A stretch of DNA of 64,000 nt. Source: Pseudomonas canadensis (GTDB lineage Bacteria; Pseudomonadota; Gammaproteobacteria; Pseudomonadales; Pseudomonadaceae). Positions 43,805-52,500 of the stretch are shown here, piece after piece. The notes beneath the pieces are model-generated. The model had not been told where the DNA came from, searched no databases, and was given only the letters and a program-made list of their open reading frames with translations. Position 1 is the stretch's first letter. Each line of letters starts with the position of its first letter. A program made the translations under genes and the position numbers. The stretch is taken from the NCBI RefSeq assembly GCF_000503215.1, contig NZ_AYTD01000012.1, positions 1-64,000 of the forward strand. The letters run 5' to 3'.

Positions 43805-45148
43805 TCAGGCTCCCAGCAGGCTTTGGCCGCACACCCGTACGACTTGGCCGTTGACCCCGCCGGACGCCGGATGCGCCAGCCAGGCGATAGTTTCGGCCAC
43901 GTCGATCGGCTGCCCGCCCTGGGACAGCGAATTCATGCGCCGCCCAGCCTCACGGATCATCAGCGGGATCTTGGCGGTCATCTGGGTTTCGATAAACCCC
44001 GGCGCCACCGCATTCACCGTCACTTGCTGTGCCGATGCACGCGGTGCCAGGCCCTGCACCAGGCCGATCACACCGGCCTTTGAGGTGGCGTAATTGCTTT
44101 GTCCGAGGTTGCCGGCGATGCCGGAAATCGACGAGACACAGACAATTCGTCCTCCAGGATTCAGGCCTTGGCTATCCAATAACGCATTGCTGAGCTGCAA
44201 AGGCGCTTCGAGGTTCACCGCCAGTACGCTGCGCCACGCGGCCTCGGTCATTTTGGCGATGGTTTTGTCACGGGTGATCCCGGCGTTGTGCACCACCACG
44301 TCAAAGGCGCCGTAGTGGCTGACATGGGCCTGTAGCAGTGCGGCTGCGTCCGTCGCGGTGATGTCCAGGGGCAGCGCCGAACCGCCGACGCTGTCCGCCG
44401 CCTGTTGCAACGCCGCCTGGGCCTGGGGCACATCCACGCACACTACGTGCGCGCCGTCCCGCGCTAATACCTGGGCAATCGCCAGGCCGATGCCACGGGA
44501 GGCGCCGGTGACCAGGGCACGACGTCCGGCGAAGGGTTTGTCCCAATTGACCGTGACTGGGCCGTCCACGGTTTTTTCCAGGCGCACCACCTGCCCCGAC
44601 ACATAGGCCGAACGGCGCGACAGGAAGAAACGCAAGCTGCTGTCCAGCGCGTCTTCAGCTCCCGGCGCCACGTAGATCAACTGCACAGTGATCGCCCGAC
44701 GCAGCTCCTTGGCCAGCGAGCGCACCAAGCCTTCAAGGGCGCGTTGGGCGATGGCCTGGGGTAAATCCTGGCAATGTTCCGGCGCGGTGCCGAGCACCAC
44801 CACGCGGCCGTGGTGGCCAAGGCGCTTGGCGTTGGCGTGGAAGAACACATACAGCTCGTCCAACTGTTGCAGGTCGGCCACGGCGCTGGCGTCAAATACG
44901 GCGCCCTGCACTTTCACCGTAGACGGCGCCTTGAGCGTGGCCGGGATGGCACTGACGGTGTCCGTTGCCGCGAAGATCCGCTGCACCTCGTCGGCCAGGC
45001 GCCCTGCCCCGGCGACGATCACCGGGTTGACCAAGCCCTGCTGGCCGCGGCGGTAGCGTTGCAATGGCAAGGGTTGCGGCAAGCCGATGGCCTGGGCCAG
45101 GCGACGGCCCCAGGCGGAATTGACGAAAGAAAGGTAGCTGTCGCTCAT
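43805..45148 (-). CDS. 3-hydroxyacyl-CoA/3-ketoacyl reductase (FabG4-type, long SDR)
   Basis: A 447-residue SDR, about 200 residues longer than normal FabG. The N-terminal third is a flavodoxin-like domain without catalytic residues. The C-terminal domain has TGASRGIG, NAGI, a Ser in VSSISGI and YATSK. This is the layout of mycobacterial FabG4, an NAD(H)-linked 3-ketoacyl-CoA reductase. In a degradation operon it would oxidise 3-hydroxyacyl-CoA to 3-ketoacyl-CoA. The ATG has an upstream GGAAC only. It lies 3 bases before MaoC, so the pair is coupled. Confidence 0.88.
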   Translation of the reverse strand: MSDSYLSFVNSAWGRRLAQAIGLPQPLPLQRYRRGQQGLVNPVIVAGAGRLADEVQRIFAATDTVSAIPATLKAPSTVKVQGAVFDASAVADLQQLDELYVFFHANAKRLGHHGRVVVLGTAPEHCQDLPQAIAQRALEGLVRSLAKELRRAITVQLIYVAPGAEDALDSSLRFFLSRRSAYVSGQVVRLEKTVDGPVTVNWDKPFAGRRALVTGASRGIGLAIAQVLARDGAHVVCVDVPQAQAALQQAADSVGGSALPLDITATDAAALLQAHVSHYGAFDVVVHNAGITRDKTIAKMTEAAWRSVLAVNLEAPLQLSNALLDSQGLNPGGRIVCVSSISGIAGNLGQSNYATSKAGVIGLVQGLAPRASAQQVTVNAVAPGFIETQMTAKIPLMIREAGRRMNSLSQGGQPIDVAETIAWLAHPASGGVNGQVVRVCGQSLLGA

Positions 45149-45186
45149 AGAGGGTTCCACTCAATCCTGCCGAGTAAACCGCCCCT

Positions 45187-45275
45187 TGTAGGAGCCGGCT
45201 TGCCGGCGATGGCGGTGCATCAGTCACAGAGGTGTTTGCTGACAGATCGCTATCGCCGGCAAGCCGGCTCCTACA
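45187..45275. repeat. REP inverted pair (GCCGGCTTGCCGGCGATGGC type)
   Basis: TGTAGGAGCCGGCTTGCCGG and the mirrored CCGGCAAGCCGGCTCCTACA, about 50 bases apart, between fadE and the FabG4-type gene. It may partly uncouple their transcription. Confidence 0.9.
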
Positions 45276-45290
45276 GGGGGTGGGGTTGAG

Positions 45291-47816
45291 TTAGTTCACC
45301 GAGGCGTTTTCGCTTTGGCTGGTGCGACGTTTCGCCGTCGGTTCCAGCGCTTGCTTGCGCTGCTGCAACGCCTCCAGCAAGCCGAAGTCCTGCGGAAAGT
45401 CATCTACCTGGATGCCGTGGTCGGCGTATTCCACATAACGGCCGAGCAAGGTGTCCTCGTCATCGCTGATCAAGTCCAGCGCGCGCGCCTTGACACGCCA
45501 GGCGGTGAAGGCTGTGGCGGAGATCGGCATGGGTTCGATCACGCCTTGCTTGACCGCGGGCTTGAGCCGGGCATCGATCAGCTCGACCTGCGGCAGCAGG
45601 CGGAAACCCAGTTCGCCGTAGGCCAATTTGTCGATTTCCGGACGTGGGATATAGGAATTGGCCAGCAAGCGGTCGCGGGTTTCGCCCGGTGTCTGCACCA
45701 CCTCGGCCACTTGGGCCAGCAGACGATCCGAGGGTTTGCGCAGTGGGATACCGAACGGGAACGTCAGGCCACGCAACACCGCTGCGGCAGGTTTCGACGG
45801 GTAGTTATCGAGCACTTCCGCCAGCGCTTCGTGGGCCCGCAGCAACGCGTCCTGGGCCGCCCAGTGCACCAGTGGCAGATCCGCCTGGGGCCGGCCATCG
45901 TCCTCAAAACGCTTGAGCACGCAGGACAGGATGTACAGCTGCGACAGAATATCGCCCAAACGCCCGGTGATACTTTCCTTGCGCTTGAGGGCACCGCCCA
46001 GCACGCCCATGGAAATGTCCGAAATCAGCGCAAGCACCACTGACAGTCGATTGGCCTGGCGGTAGTAGGACGCCAGCGCCGGGTCGGTCTTGGCCGGGGT
46101 AGAAATCAACCGGCCTCCTGTCAGGGAATGCACCGCAGCACGGACGGTATTGGCCAACACAAAGCTCACGTGGCCGAACATGGCGCTGTCGAAGGCTTCC
46201 AGCGCTTGACGTTTGTCCGGATTGCGCGCCGCTTCCATCTCACGGAATACATAGGGATGGCAGCGGATCAGGCCCTGACCAAAGATGATCAGGCAGCGCG
46301 TCATGATGTTCGCGCCTTCCACCGTAATGGCAATGGGGCTTTGCTGGTAGGCACGGGCCAGGAAGTTGTTGGGGCCCATGCAGATGCCCTTGCCGGCCAC
46401 GATATCCATGCCGTCATTGACGATGATCCGCGCACGCTCGGTGACGTGGTACTTGGCAATCGCCGAGATCACCGACGGTTTCTCACCCGCGTCCAGAGAC
46501 GCCACCGACACCTTGCGCACCGCATCGCAGGCATACAGATGTCCAGCCATGCGCGCCAAGGGCGCCTGCACACCTTCGAATTTGCCGATGGGCAGGCCGA
46601 ACTGTTTGCGCATCGCGGCATAGGCGGTGGTGCCACGCACCGCCACCTTGCCCAGGCCGACGTTGGCCGACGGCAGGGAAATAGCCCGGCCGGCTGCCAG
46701 GCATTCCATCAACATGCGCCAGCCGTTGCCGACTTGTTCGCGGCCGCCAATCACCCATTCCAGTGGGATGAATACATCCTTGCCGGTGGTAGGACCGTTC
46801 TGGAAAACGGCATTGAGTGGCCAATGGCGGCGACCGCTGTTTACCCCCGGATGGGACGTCGGGATCAACGCACAGGTGATCCCCAGCGAGCCGGGCTGGC
46901 CAAGTAAGCCATCCGGGTCTTCGGCGCGAAACGCCAGGCCGAGCACCGTGGCAATCGGGCCCAGGGTGATGTAGCGCTTGTCCCAGGTCACCCGGAAACC
47001 CAGGACTTCCTGGCCTTCATGCTGGCCTTTGCAGACAATGCCCAGGTCAGGAATCGCCCCGGCATCGGACCCCGCATACGGGCTGGTCAGGGCAAAGCAC
47101 GGGATGTCTTCACCCCGCGCCAAGCGCGGCAGGTAGTAATTGCGCTGGGCATCGGTGCCGTAATGCAACAGCAGCTCGGCCGGGCCTAGGGAGTTAGGCA
47201 CCATCACCGAAATGGCGGCCGCCGAGCAACGCGTCGACAGCTTCATCACCACCTGCGAGTGCGCGTAGTGGGAGAAGCCTTTGCCGCCGTATTGCTTGGG
47301 AATGATCATGCCGAGGAACCCGGCATCCTTGGTGTACTGCCAGCCTTCGGGCGACATGTCCTGCCAGACCTGGGTGGTTTCCCAGTCGTTGGCGATATCG
47401 CACAGGGTTTCGACTTCGTTGTCGAGGAAGGCTTGCTCTTCAGCGCTCAGGCTGGCCGGTGCGGCTTGCAGCAGGCGCTGCCAGTTGGGCTTGCCGCTGA
47501 ACAGCTCGGCATCCCACCACACGGTGCCGGACTCGATGGCGGCGCGCTCAGTGTCCGACATTGCCGGCATGATCGTACGAAACAAGCCCAAGGCCTTGCT
47601 GGTCAGCAAGGTACGGCGCAGGGGTTTGATCGTCATCAGCAACGCGGGAGCGACCACCAGTACCGCCGCGACTGTGGCGCCTAAACCGGCCACCACGTTG
47701 AACAGGTAACCCGCCGCCAGCCAGATCAGGCCTGCACCCAACCAATGAAGGGCAGCGGCTTGTCGATACGCCAGGGCAATCGCAGCTGCGAAACCCACCA
47801 ATAACCAGATAATCAT
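45291..47816 (-). CDS. fadE: Acyl-CoA dehydrogenase FadE
   Basis: An 841-residue flavoprotein that introduces the first double bond in acyl-CoA during beta-oxidation. The N-terminus has two or three membrane spans (MIIWLLVGFAAAIALAY and a second stretch to ALLMTIKPLRR), then the acyl-CoA dehydrogenase core with the family FAD/substrate segment FALTSPYAGSDAGA. The length matches E. coli FadE (about 815). It starts the beta-oxidation block and is preceded by the TTCAAA/TTTGAA palindrome. A REP pair separates it from the next gene. Confidence 0.92.
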   Translation of the reverse strand: MIIWLLVGFAAAIALAYRQAAALHWLGAGLIWLAAGYLFNVVAGLGATVAAVLVVAPALLMTIKPLRRTLLTSKALGLFRTIMPAMSDTERAAIESGTVWWDAELFSGKPNWQRLLQAAPASLSAEEQAFLDNEVETLCDIANDWETTQVWQDMSPEGWQYTKDAGFLGMIIPKQYGGKGFSHYAHSQVVMKLSTRCSAAAISVMVPNSLGPAELLLHYGTDAQRNYYLPRLARGEDIPCFALTSPYAGSDAGAIPDLGIVCKGQHEGQEVLGFRVTWDKRYITLGPIATVLGLAFRAEDPDGLLGQPGSLGITCALIPTSHPGVNSGRRHWPLNAVFQNGPTTGKDVFIPLEWVIGGREQVGNGWRMLMECLAAGRAISLPSANVGLGKVAVRGTTAYAAMRKQFGLPIGKFEGVQAPLARMAGHLYACDAVRKVSVASLDAGEKPSVISAIAKYHVTERARIIVNDGMDIVAGKGICMGPNNFLARAYQQSPIAITVEGANIMTRCLIIFGQGLIRCHPYVFREMEAARNPDKRQALEAFDSAMFGHVSFVLANTVRAAVHSLTGGRLISTPAKTDPALASYYRQANRLSVVLALISDISMGVLGGALKRKESITGRLGDILSQLYILSCVLKRFEDDGRPQADLPLVHWAAQDALLRAHEALAEVLDNYPSKPAAAVLRGLTFPFGIPLRKPSDRLLAQVAEVVQTPGETRDRLLANSYIPRPEIDKLAYGELGFRLLPQVELIDARLKPAVKQGVIEPMPISATAFTAWRVKARALDLISDDEDTLLGRYVEYADHGIQVDDFPQDFGLLEALQQRKQALEPTAKRRTSQSENASVN

Positions 47817-47911
47817 GGGGATACCTCAATTCGATTCAGGGCACGACCATTACGCTGGCCGCTCGATGTGAGCTGCGGCGTAAAGCCACACTACAAACTC
47901 GGAACGCTAAA

Positions 47912-47929
47912 TTCAAATTTTGTTTTGAA
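47912..47929. promoter_or_regulatory. TTCAAA-N6-TTTGAA palindrome upstream of fadE
   Basis: A 6-bp perfect inverted repeat in an AT-rich stretch about 95 bases before the fadE start. The half-site TTCAA/TTGAA recurs upstream of alkB. It could be bound by a fatty-acid-responsive repressor such as FadR or PsrA type, but the exact consensus differs. Confidence 0.45.
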
Positions 47930-48083
47930 ATTTTTATTTAATGCTTGGGCGAAAAAAGAGTGGCTGAACACGTCAGCCGGGTCTGTCACTACGCTGGAAA
48001 CTACCCATGAAATGAGGATGAATGCCTGGACGAAGGCACCAAGATGCGCTTGATGCCTCCCTGCCATCACTCTCCACAACGCA

Positions 48084-49538
48084 TCAGAACGCGTAAGTGG
48101 CCGATACGCTGACCACATCACCCGACGACTCCGCCTTGCCATCGAGGCTTGCACCGCCCAGGCGATCAACGTTTTGAGTCTTGAGCTTGACCTCTTGCAC
48201 GAACTGATGGGAATAGGCCAGGTCGACACTCAGCCCCTTGATTGCTTTCACGTCATAGCCAGCCCCCAACGACAGGAATGTACGGTCGCCATCCGGGATC
48301 CGCGGGTCGCGGGTCGAATTGCGTGTCGGCGTCTGATCAAGCGCGACACCCGCTCGCAGGGTCAGCTCGTCGGTCAAGCGATAGTCACCACCGAGGGAGT
48401 ACATCCAGGTGTCCTTATAGTTATACGGGATAGACACAATCGTGTTGCCACCGGACTTGAGCGTCAGGTCTTTGAATGAGGACCACTGCGTCCAGGTCAC
48501 GCTGGCTCCCAAGGTGAAACGATCGTTGAACTGGTGTACCCAGTCCAGACCCGCTGTGGCAGGAATATCCAGTTGGACACTGGCGTGCGCGCCGTCCGGC
48601 ATGAGCTCCAACCCTGGATAAGCGGTGTTCACCAATGTACCGCTGCCGCCAAATGGGCTCGGCTGTGTCATCAGGTTGTAGGAAAACTGATCGGCGTACA
48701 TGTTGTATTTGCCGGTCATCTTGTTCTTGATCTTAGCGTGGTAATTCAAGCCAAGCGTATCGCGCTCGGTAGGTTTCCAAACGACGCCGGTAAACCAGCC
48801 AGCCGAGATATTGTCAACTTTGACACGCATCAGCGCACTGCCGACATCCGACGGGAAATTGATCCCTCCCAGCACCGAATCGGACACTGCCGCGGCAGAT
48901 AACAAGTCGACGTTCTGACTGACGAATCCCTTACTGTGCTGCACGATCACACCACCACCGATGGAGAATTGATCATTCACTTTGAAAGACAGGGACCCGG
49001 TCAAACCTACGGTTTCAATTTTGGTATCCACGGCAAAGTCGCGCAGTTTCGAGTCCTGGTCCCAAGTGGAACGCATACCCTGGGGCACCACCTGGCTCAA
49101 GCCGAATGCGAAGCGATCCCCCAGGGGCATGACCATGAAACCGGTCGGCAACCAGGCAGTAAACCCGCCTTGGCCGCCATCGTTGTTGTTGACCGTGGCC
49201 GCCGCAACATCGGGAAAACCATTGGCATCCAATGGCGTATTGGAAATGGGGTTGCCCGCATAATCAGAGGCATCGCCCTTGTACTTGATCTTGATGCGCG
49301 CGTAGTCGACGGTAAATTGCGCAACGTTGTGCTCCACAAACGCCATGGCCGCAGGGTTGTTGTATGCCGAGCTGGGGTCATTCTTGAACAGCGAACCACC
49401 GCCAAATGCCCGCCCCCAACCTGGCGCGCCGTAGGTCGGTGTCGAAAAACCACCGGCCTGCACCGGGGCGGTCGCCATTGCCCCGCCAATCAACGCCAGC
49501 CCCAACAAAACCTGCACATGTTGTTTCTTATTATTCAT
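48084..49538 (-). CDS. fadL: OmpP1/FadL-family outer-membrane transporter
   Basis: A 484-residue outer-membrane beta-barrel that lets long-chain fatty acids or alkanes cross the lipopolysaccharide layer. The signal peptide is MNNKKQHVQVLLGLALIGGA to VQA, followed by the short FadL hatch segment (GFSTPTYGAPGWGRAFGGG). NNPAAMAF is the family motif, and the sequence ends in an aromatic strand (VVSVSATYAF) as expected for a porin barrel. It starts at MNNKK with an AAGGAGTGCC site; the frame extends 28 codons upstream without support. Its place after alkB and praAB suggests that it imports the AlkB substrate. Confidence 0.92.
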   Translation of the reverse strand: MNNKKQHVQVLLGLALIGGAMATAPVQAGGFSTPTYGAPGWGRAFGGGSLFKNDPSSAYNNPAAMAFVEHNVAQFTVDYARIKIKYKGDASDYAGNPISNTPLDANGFPDVAAATVNNNDGGQGGFTAWLPTGFMVMPLGDRFAFGLSQVVPQGMRSTWDQDSKLRDFAVDTKIETVGLTGSLSFKVNDQFSIGGGVIVQHSKGFVSQNVDLLSAAAVSDSVLGGINFPSDVGSALMRVKVDNISAGWFTGVVWKPTERDTLGLNYHAKIKNKMTGKYNMYADQFSYNLMTQPSPFGGSGTLVNTAYPGLELMPDGAHASVQLDIPATAGLDWVHQFNDRFTLGASVTWTQWSSFKDLTLKSGGNTIVSIPYNYKDTWMYSLGGDYRLTDELTLRAGVALDQTPTRNSTRDPRIPDGDRTFLSLGAGYDVKAIKGLSVDLAYSHQFVQEVKLKTQNVDRLGGASLDGKAESSGDVVSVSATYAF

Positions 49539-49606
49539 GCGGCACTCCTTATTGTTATCTCTCTGAGCCAGCCCTGCCGGTTCGTCTTTCGGCTTGCAAT
49601 TCATGA

Positions 49607-49631
49607 ACTGGCGCCCAGTCAAGGCGCCAGT
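49607..49631. terminator. Perfect hairpin between praB and fadL
   Basis: ACTGGCGCC, seven bases, GGCGCCAGT, a 9-bp perfect stem just after the praB stop. A U tract is present only on the + strand side, so for the minus-strand genes it may pause rather than end transcription. Confidence 0.55.
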
Positions 49632-49670
49632 TTTTCAACGGGTGATCAACCCTTCGTTCTTACGCGCGCC

Positions 49671-50165
49671 TCAAGGCACGATCGTCAACGCAGGGCTTGG
49701 GGTGACGCTCAGGCTCACCACGGTGCAACTGCCACTCAGGGTCTGGTTGGCAGCGGTCAGCACACCACCGCTGTAGCCCACGGTAATCGTCGAAGGGCCG
49801 CAATTGGAGGCTGGGTACAGAATCGAGCTGGCGATGGTATAGCCGACGTTTGTCACCGAACCGGCGGCAGGGCCGGTGGCAGTCAGGGTCCAAGGCAGAC
49901 CGGTGATCTTGGGCAGCGCGCACAGGCCGCCACCGGTGACCGCGACGCCGGTGATCTTGGCAACGCCTGTCGCATCGACATTCCCGGTAAACGTGGCACC
50001 ACAGTTAACGGTGGCCTGGAAGGACGAAGGCGACTTCACCGAGATGGTGCCTGGCGCAGTGAAGCTTGTGCTTACAGGACTGATGCTGTAGGCGTTCGCC
50101 ATCGAAGCAGCACCCATGCAAACAGTCAAAGCAGTCAACGACACGAGGGTTTTCAAGCTTTTCAT
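49671..50165 (-). CDS. praB: PraB-like exported protein
   Basis: A 164-residue secreted or outer-surface protein. The signal peptide MKSLKTLVSLTALTVCMGAA leads to YSISPVSTSFTAPGTISVKS. The mature part is Thr/Ser/Gly-rich with cysteines in pairs (VNCGA, GLCAL, SNCGP, GSCTV), which suggests disulfides in an extracellular beta protein. It resembles the alkane-oxidation activator PraB described in Pseudomonas aeruginosa, which helps growth on hexadecane. It is the shorter-spaced partner of the PraA-like gene 132 bases upstream and lies directly before fadL. Confidence 0.75.
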   Translation of the reverse strand: MKSLKTLVSLTALTVCMGAASMANAYSISPVSTSFTAPGTISVKSPSSFQATVNCGATFTGNVDATGVAKITGVAVTGGGLCALPKITGLPWTLTATGPAAGSVTNVGYTIASSILYPASNCGPSTITVGYSGGVLTAANQTLSGSCTVVSLSVTPSPALTIVP

Positions 50166-50297
50166 TGTTTTTCCTCACATGTTATGGCGAAGTCATTTCG
50201 CCAGGGGTAATGGCCATGAACGAGAGGTCACGGTGAAACTGCAGAACTTCCCTTTCCAGCCAAATTTCAATTCAATTACCGAAACACCATCTAACGC

Positions 50298-50792
50298 TTA
50301 TTCAACAACTTTGAAGTTCGGCGGCATCTTGATCGACACCGTCTTGATCTTGCAGTCTTCGCCGATCGGGACATTGGCGGCTTCCAACTTGCCGGTGGCG
50401 TTATCCCAGGTACCGTCGGCGGTCGAGGGGCCGCACTTGCCGCCGAGGCCGAATGCATGCACATCGACGCTGATCTTCGACATGGAGCCGCTCTTGGTGT
50501 CTTTGGCTACTAAGATCCATGGCAAGTTGGTGGCTTCGACCCGGCTGCACTTGAGGCCACCGTCGAATTCAACTTTGTCGACGTTCACTGATGAACCATC
50601 GGCGGCGACCTTGCCGGCCACCTTGATGGTGCAGTCGGCACTGATCAGCGCGCCTTTGGAAAAGCTGATGGGCCCCTGGGCGGTAAACGCACTGCCGGCG
50701 GGTTCGATGCGCGCTGCCTGGGCCTGGTGATAGGCGATCAGGCCCAGCGCAGCCAATACGATATGTGTGGTGAATTTGGCAGGTGCTTGCAT
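50298..50792 (-). CDS. praA: PraA-like exported protein
   Basis: A 164-residue exported paralogue of the PraB-like neighbour: same length, a signal peptide (KFTTHIVLAALGLIAYHQAQA), the matching ARIEPAGSAFTAQGPISF, four conserved cysteines (ADCTI, LKCSR, GKCGP, EDCKI) and LPWILVA where PraB has LPWTLTA. Both are probably extracellular. In Pseudomonas aeruginosa the praA product is associated with hexadecane use, perhaps by surface interaction with alkanes. It follows alkB by about 130 bases and likely belongs to the same transcript. Confidence 0.72.
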   Translation of the reverse strand: MQAPAKFTTHIVLAALGLIAYHQAQAARIEPAGSAFTAQGPISFSKGALISADCTIKVAGKVAADGSSVNVDKVEFDGGLKCSRVEATNLPWILVAKDTKSGSMSKISVDVHAFGLGGKCGPSTADGTWDNATGKLEAANVPIGEDCKIKTVSIKMPPNFKVVE

Positions 50793-50874
50793 GGTGTACG
50801 TCCTTCCCTTTAATTATTTTTGTTCGGGTCAAACAACTTTCTGGCAACCGATCTGGAAAATCCCGGGCGATAGA

Positions 50875-50895
50875 GGCCTGCGCGGCACGCAGGCC
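50875..50895 (-). other. Hairpin between alkB and praA
   Basis: GGCCTGCG, loop CGGCA, CGCAGGCC: a perfect 8-bp stem 30 bases after the alkB stop. No U tract follows on the minus strand, so it is more likely an mRNA processing or attenuation point than a full terminator. Confidence 0.5.
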
Positions 50896-50925
50896 CCGAG
50901 TACGCAAACAATGTGTTACATGAAC

Positions 50926-52206
50926 TTAAAACGGTTTGGCGCTGTTGCTGTACTTCTCCAGGTACTTCAACCGTTGTGAAGGTTGAAGATTTGTAAGAGT
51001 GATATCCCCGGCATAATGATTCAGTACACGATGGTCCATGCGGCGGCGCCACAAGTACGGCACATACGCCCAGACAATCATGCTCGCGTAGCCATAGGGC
51101 AGTTGCGGCGATTCATCAAAGTGGCGCAACGACTGGTAACTACGGGTCGGATTGGCATGGTGATCAGAGTGCCGTTGAAGTTGGAACAGGAAGATATTGG
51201 TAACAATACGGTTGCTGTTCCATGAATGCCGTGGCGAGCAGCGCTCATAACGACCATTGGGCAACTTCTGGCGTTTAAGTCCGTAGTGTTCGACATAGTT
51301 CACTACTTCCAACAGCGAGAAACCGTAGATGCCTTGGATGATCAGGAACGGCACAACCGCCCATCCAAGCCAGGCGATCATCGCCCCCCACAACACCACG
51401 CTGTACATCCAGGCGCTCAGCACACCGTTTTGCCAGTGCCAGGCAGGTAGATCGAGCTTGCGCAGACGTTCGCGCTCCAGGTTCCAGGCCGAGCGGGCAC
51501 TGAACCAGACCGAGCGTGGCAGGAACGCCCAGAAACTCTCCCCCAGCCGCGAACTGGCAGGATCTTCTGGCGTGGCAACACGTACGTGATGGCCACGGTT
51601 ATGTTCGGTGTAGAAGTGCCCGTAGAAGGTCGGGGCCAGGGTGACCTTGGCCAAGAACACTTCCAGCGCATTGGGTTTATGCCCCAGCTCATGGGCCGTG
51701 TTGATCGCGATGCCAGTTGCGGCACCGGTCGACATGGCCATGCCCAGGTAAGTGAACCAACTCACTTCGCCATGCAGTTGAGTGCGTGCAGTGATGTAGC
51801 TGGCGGTATGGGACAACCAACTCGACGGTTCCAGGTTCGCGGTGGCCTGCAACAGCCCACCCTGGATGATCCAGTCGATACCGCCAGCGGCGAGCCAACC
51901 CGTAATCAGTACCGACGAGATGACAAACAGCACGCCGGTGTAGACGATCCAGCGGTAGTAACTTTGGGATTCAAGGTGGCTGACGGCTGATTCGGGCGGG
52001 TTGCTCACGTCTTCACCGAGCAGGCCGTCAATCAGGGGGATCAGGCCGAAGATCACCAATACACCGACCCACCAGAGTTGCTGGATACCGGTGGTAATAG
52101 CCAGTGCGCCAGACAACAAAGGGGTGGCCAGGGGCATGATGCCCAACCACCACAGGTGACGCTTGCCGTCGGTCCATACGCTTGGAGCTGCCAGTGGCTG
52201 ATTCAT
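50926..52206 (-). CDS. alkB: Alkane 1-monooxygenase
   Basis: A 426-residue membrane non-heme di-iron hydroxylase that converts n-alkanes to 1-alkanols with O2 and rubredoxin electrons. All histidine clusters are intact: HELGHK, EHNRGHH, LQRHSDHH and the NYVEHYG box. There are about six membrane spans. It resembles Pseudomonas putida GPo1 AlkB, including GEDxxNPP and THSYQSLR-like segments (here PTRSYQSLRHF). The start MNQPLAAP aligns with GPo1 AlkB; a TTG-initiated frame reaches 52323 but has no ribosome site. It begins the series praA, praB, fadL. No rubredoxin or reductase gene is in the window. Confidence 0.93.
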   Translation of the reverse strand: MNQPLAAPSVWTDGKRHLWWLGIMPLATPLLSGALAITTGIQQLWWVGVLVIFGLIPLIDGLLGEDVSNPPESAVSHLESQSYYRWIVYTGVLFVISSVLITGWLAAGGIDWIIQGGLLQATANLEPSSWLSHTASYITARTQLHGEVSWFTYLGMAMSTGAATGIAINTAHELGHKPNALEVFLAKVTLAPTFYGHFYTEHNRGHHVRVATPEDPASSRLGESFWAFLPRSVWFSARSAWNLERERLRKLDLPAWHWQNGVLSAWMYSVVLWGAMIAWLGWAVVPFLIIQGIYGFSLLEVVNYVEHYGLKRQKLPNGRYERCSPRHSWNSNRIVTNIFLFQLQRHSDHHANPTRSYQSLRHFDESPQLPYGYASMIVWAYVPYLWRRRMDHRVLNHYAGDITLTNLQPSQRLKYLEKYSNSAKPF

Positions 52207-52315
52207 GGCAGCCACCGATGCTGGGAAGCGGAAAACAGGTTCAGGGAGCGTTGACTGCTCCAGGAAATCAACCATGCGATAAAAGACGTTTTTTTCATTT
52301 TTATTCGCTCTTAGG

Positions 52316-52350
52316 CATTTCAAAAATCATTTCAAAATAAACATTGAAAT
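52316..52350. promoter_or_regulatory. CATTTCAAAA direct repeats and palindrome upstream of alkB
   Basis: CATTTCAAAA occurs at 52316 and again at 52328, exactly 12 bases apart. The second forms ATTTCAA, eight bases, TTGAAAT with the right flank (52329-52350), a perfect 7-bp inverted repeat. This is within the AT-rich region 110-145 bases before the alkB start. It is a strong candidate for a regulator array; the protein is unknown. Confidence 0.55.
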
Positions 52351-52500
52351 ATTTTTTTAAAGAAATAGCGCGGAATCGTTAGGTCGTCAACTACTTTTTC
52401 GAGGCCTTTTCTACGTGACTGGGCAGTCTCTTTTTCAGCCGCCTGGTCAGGTCTCTAGGGCAAGCATTTCGAACGGTACAACCCGCAGTGGACGACACGG

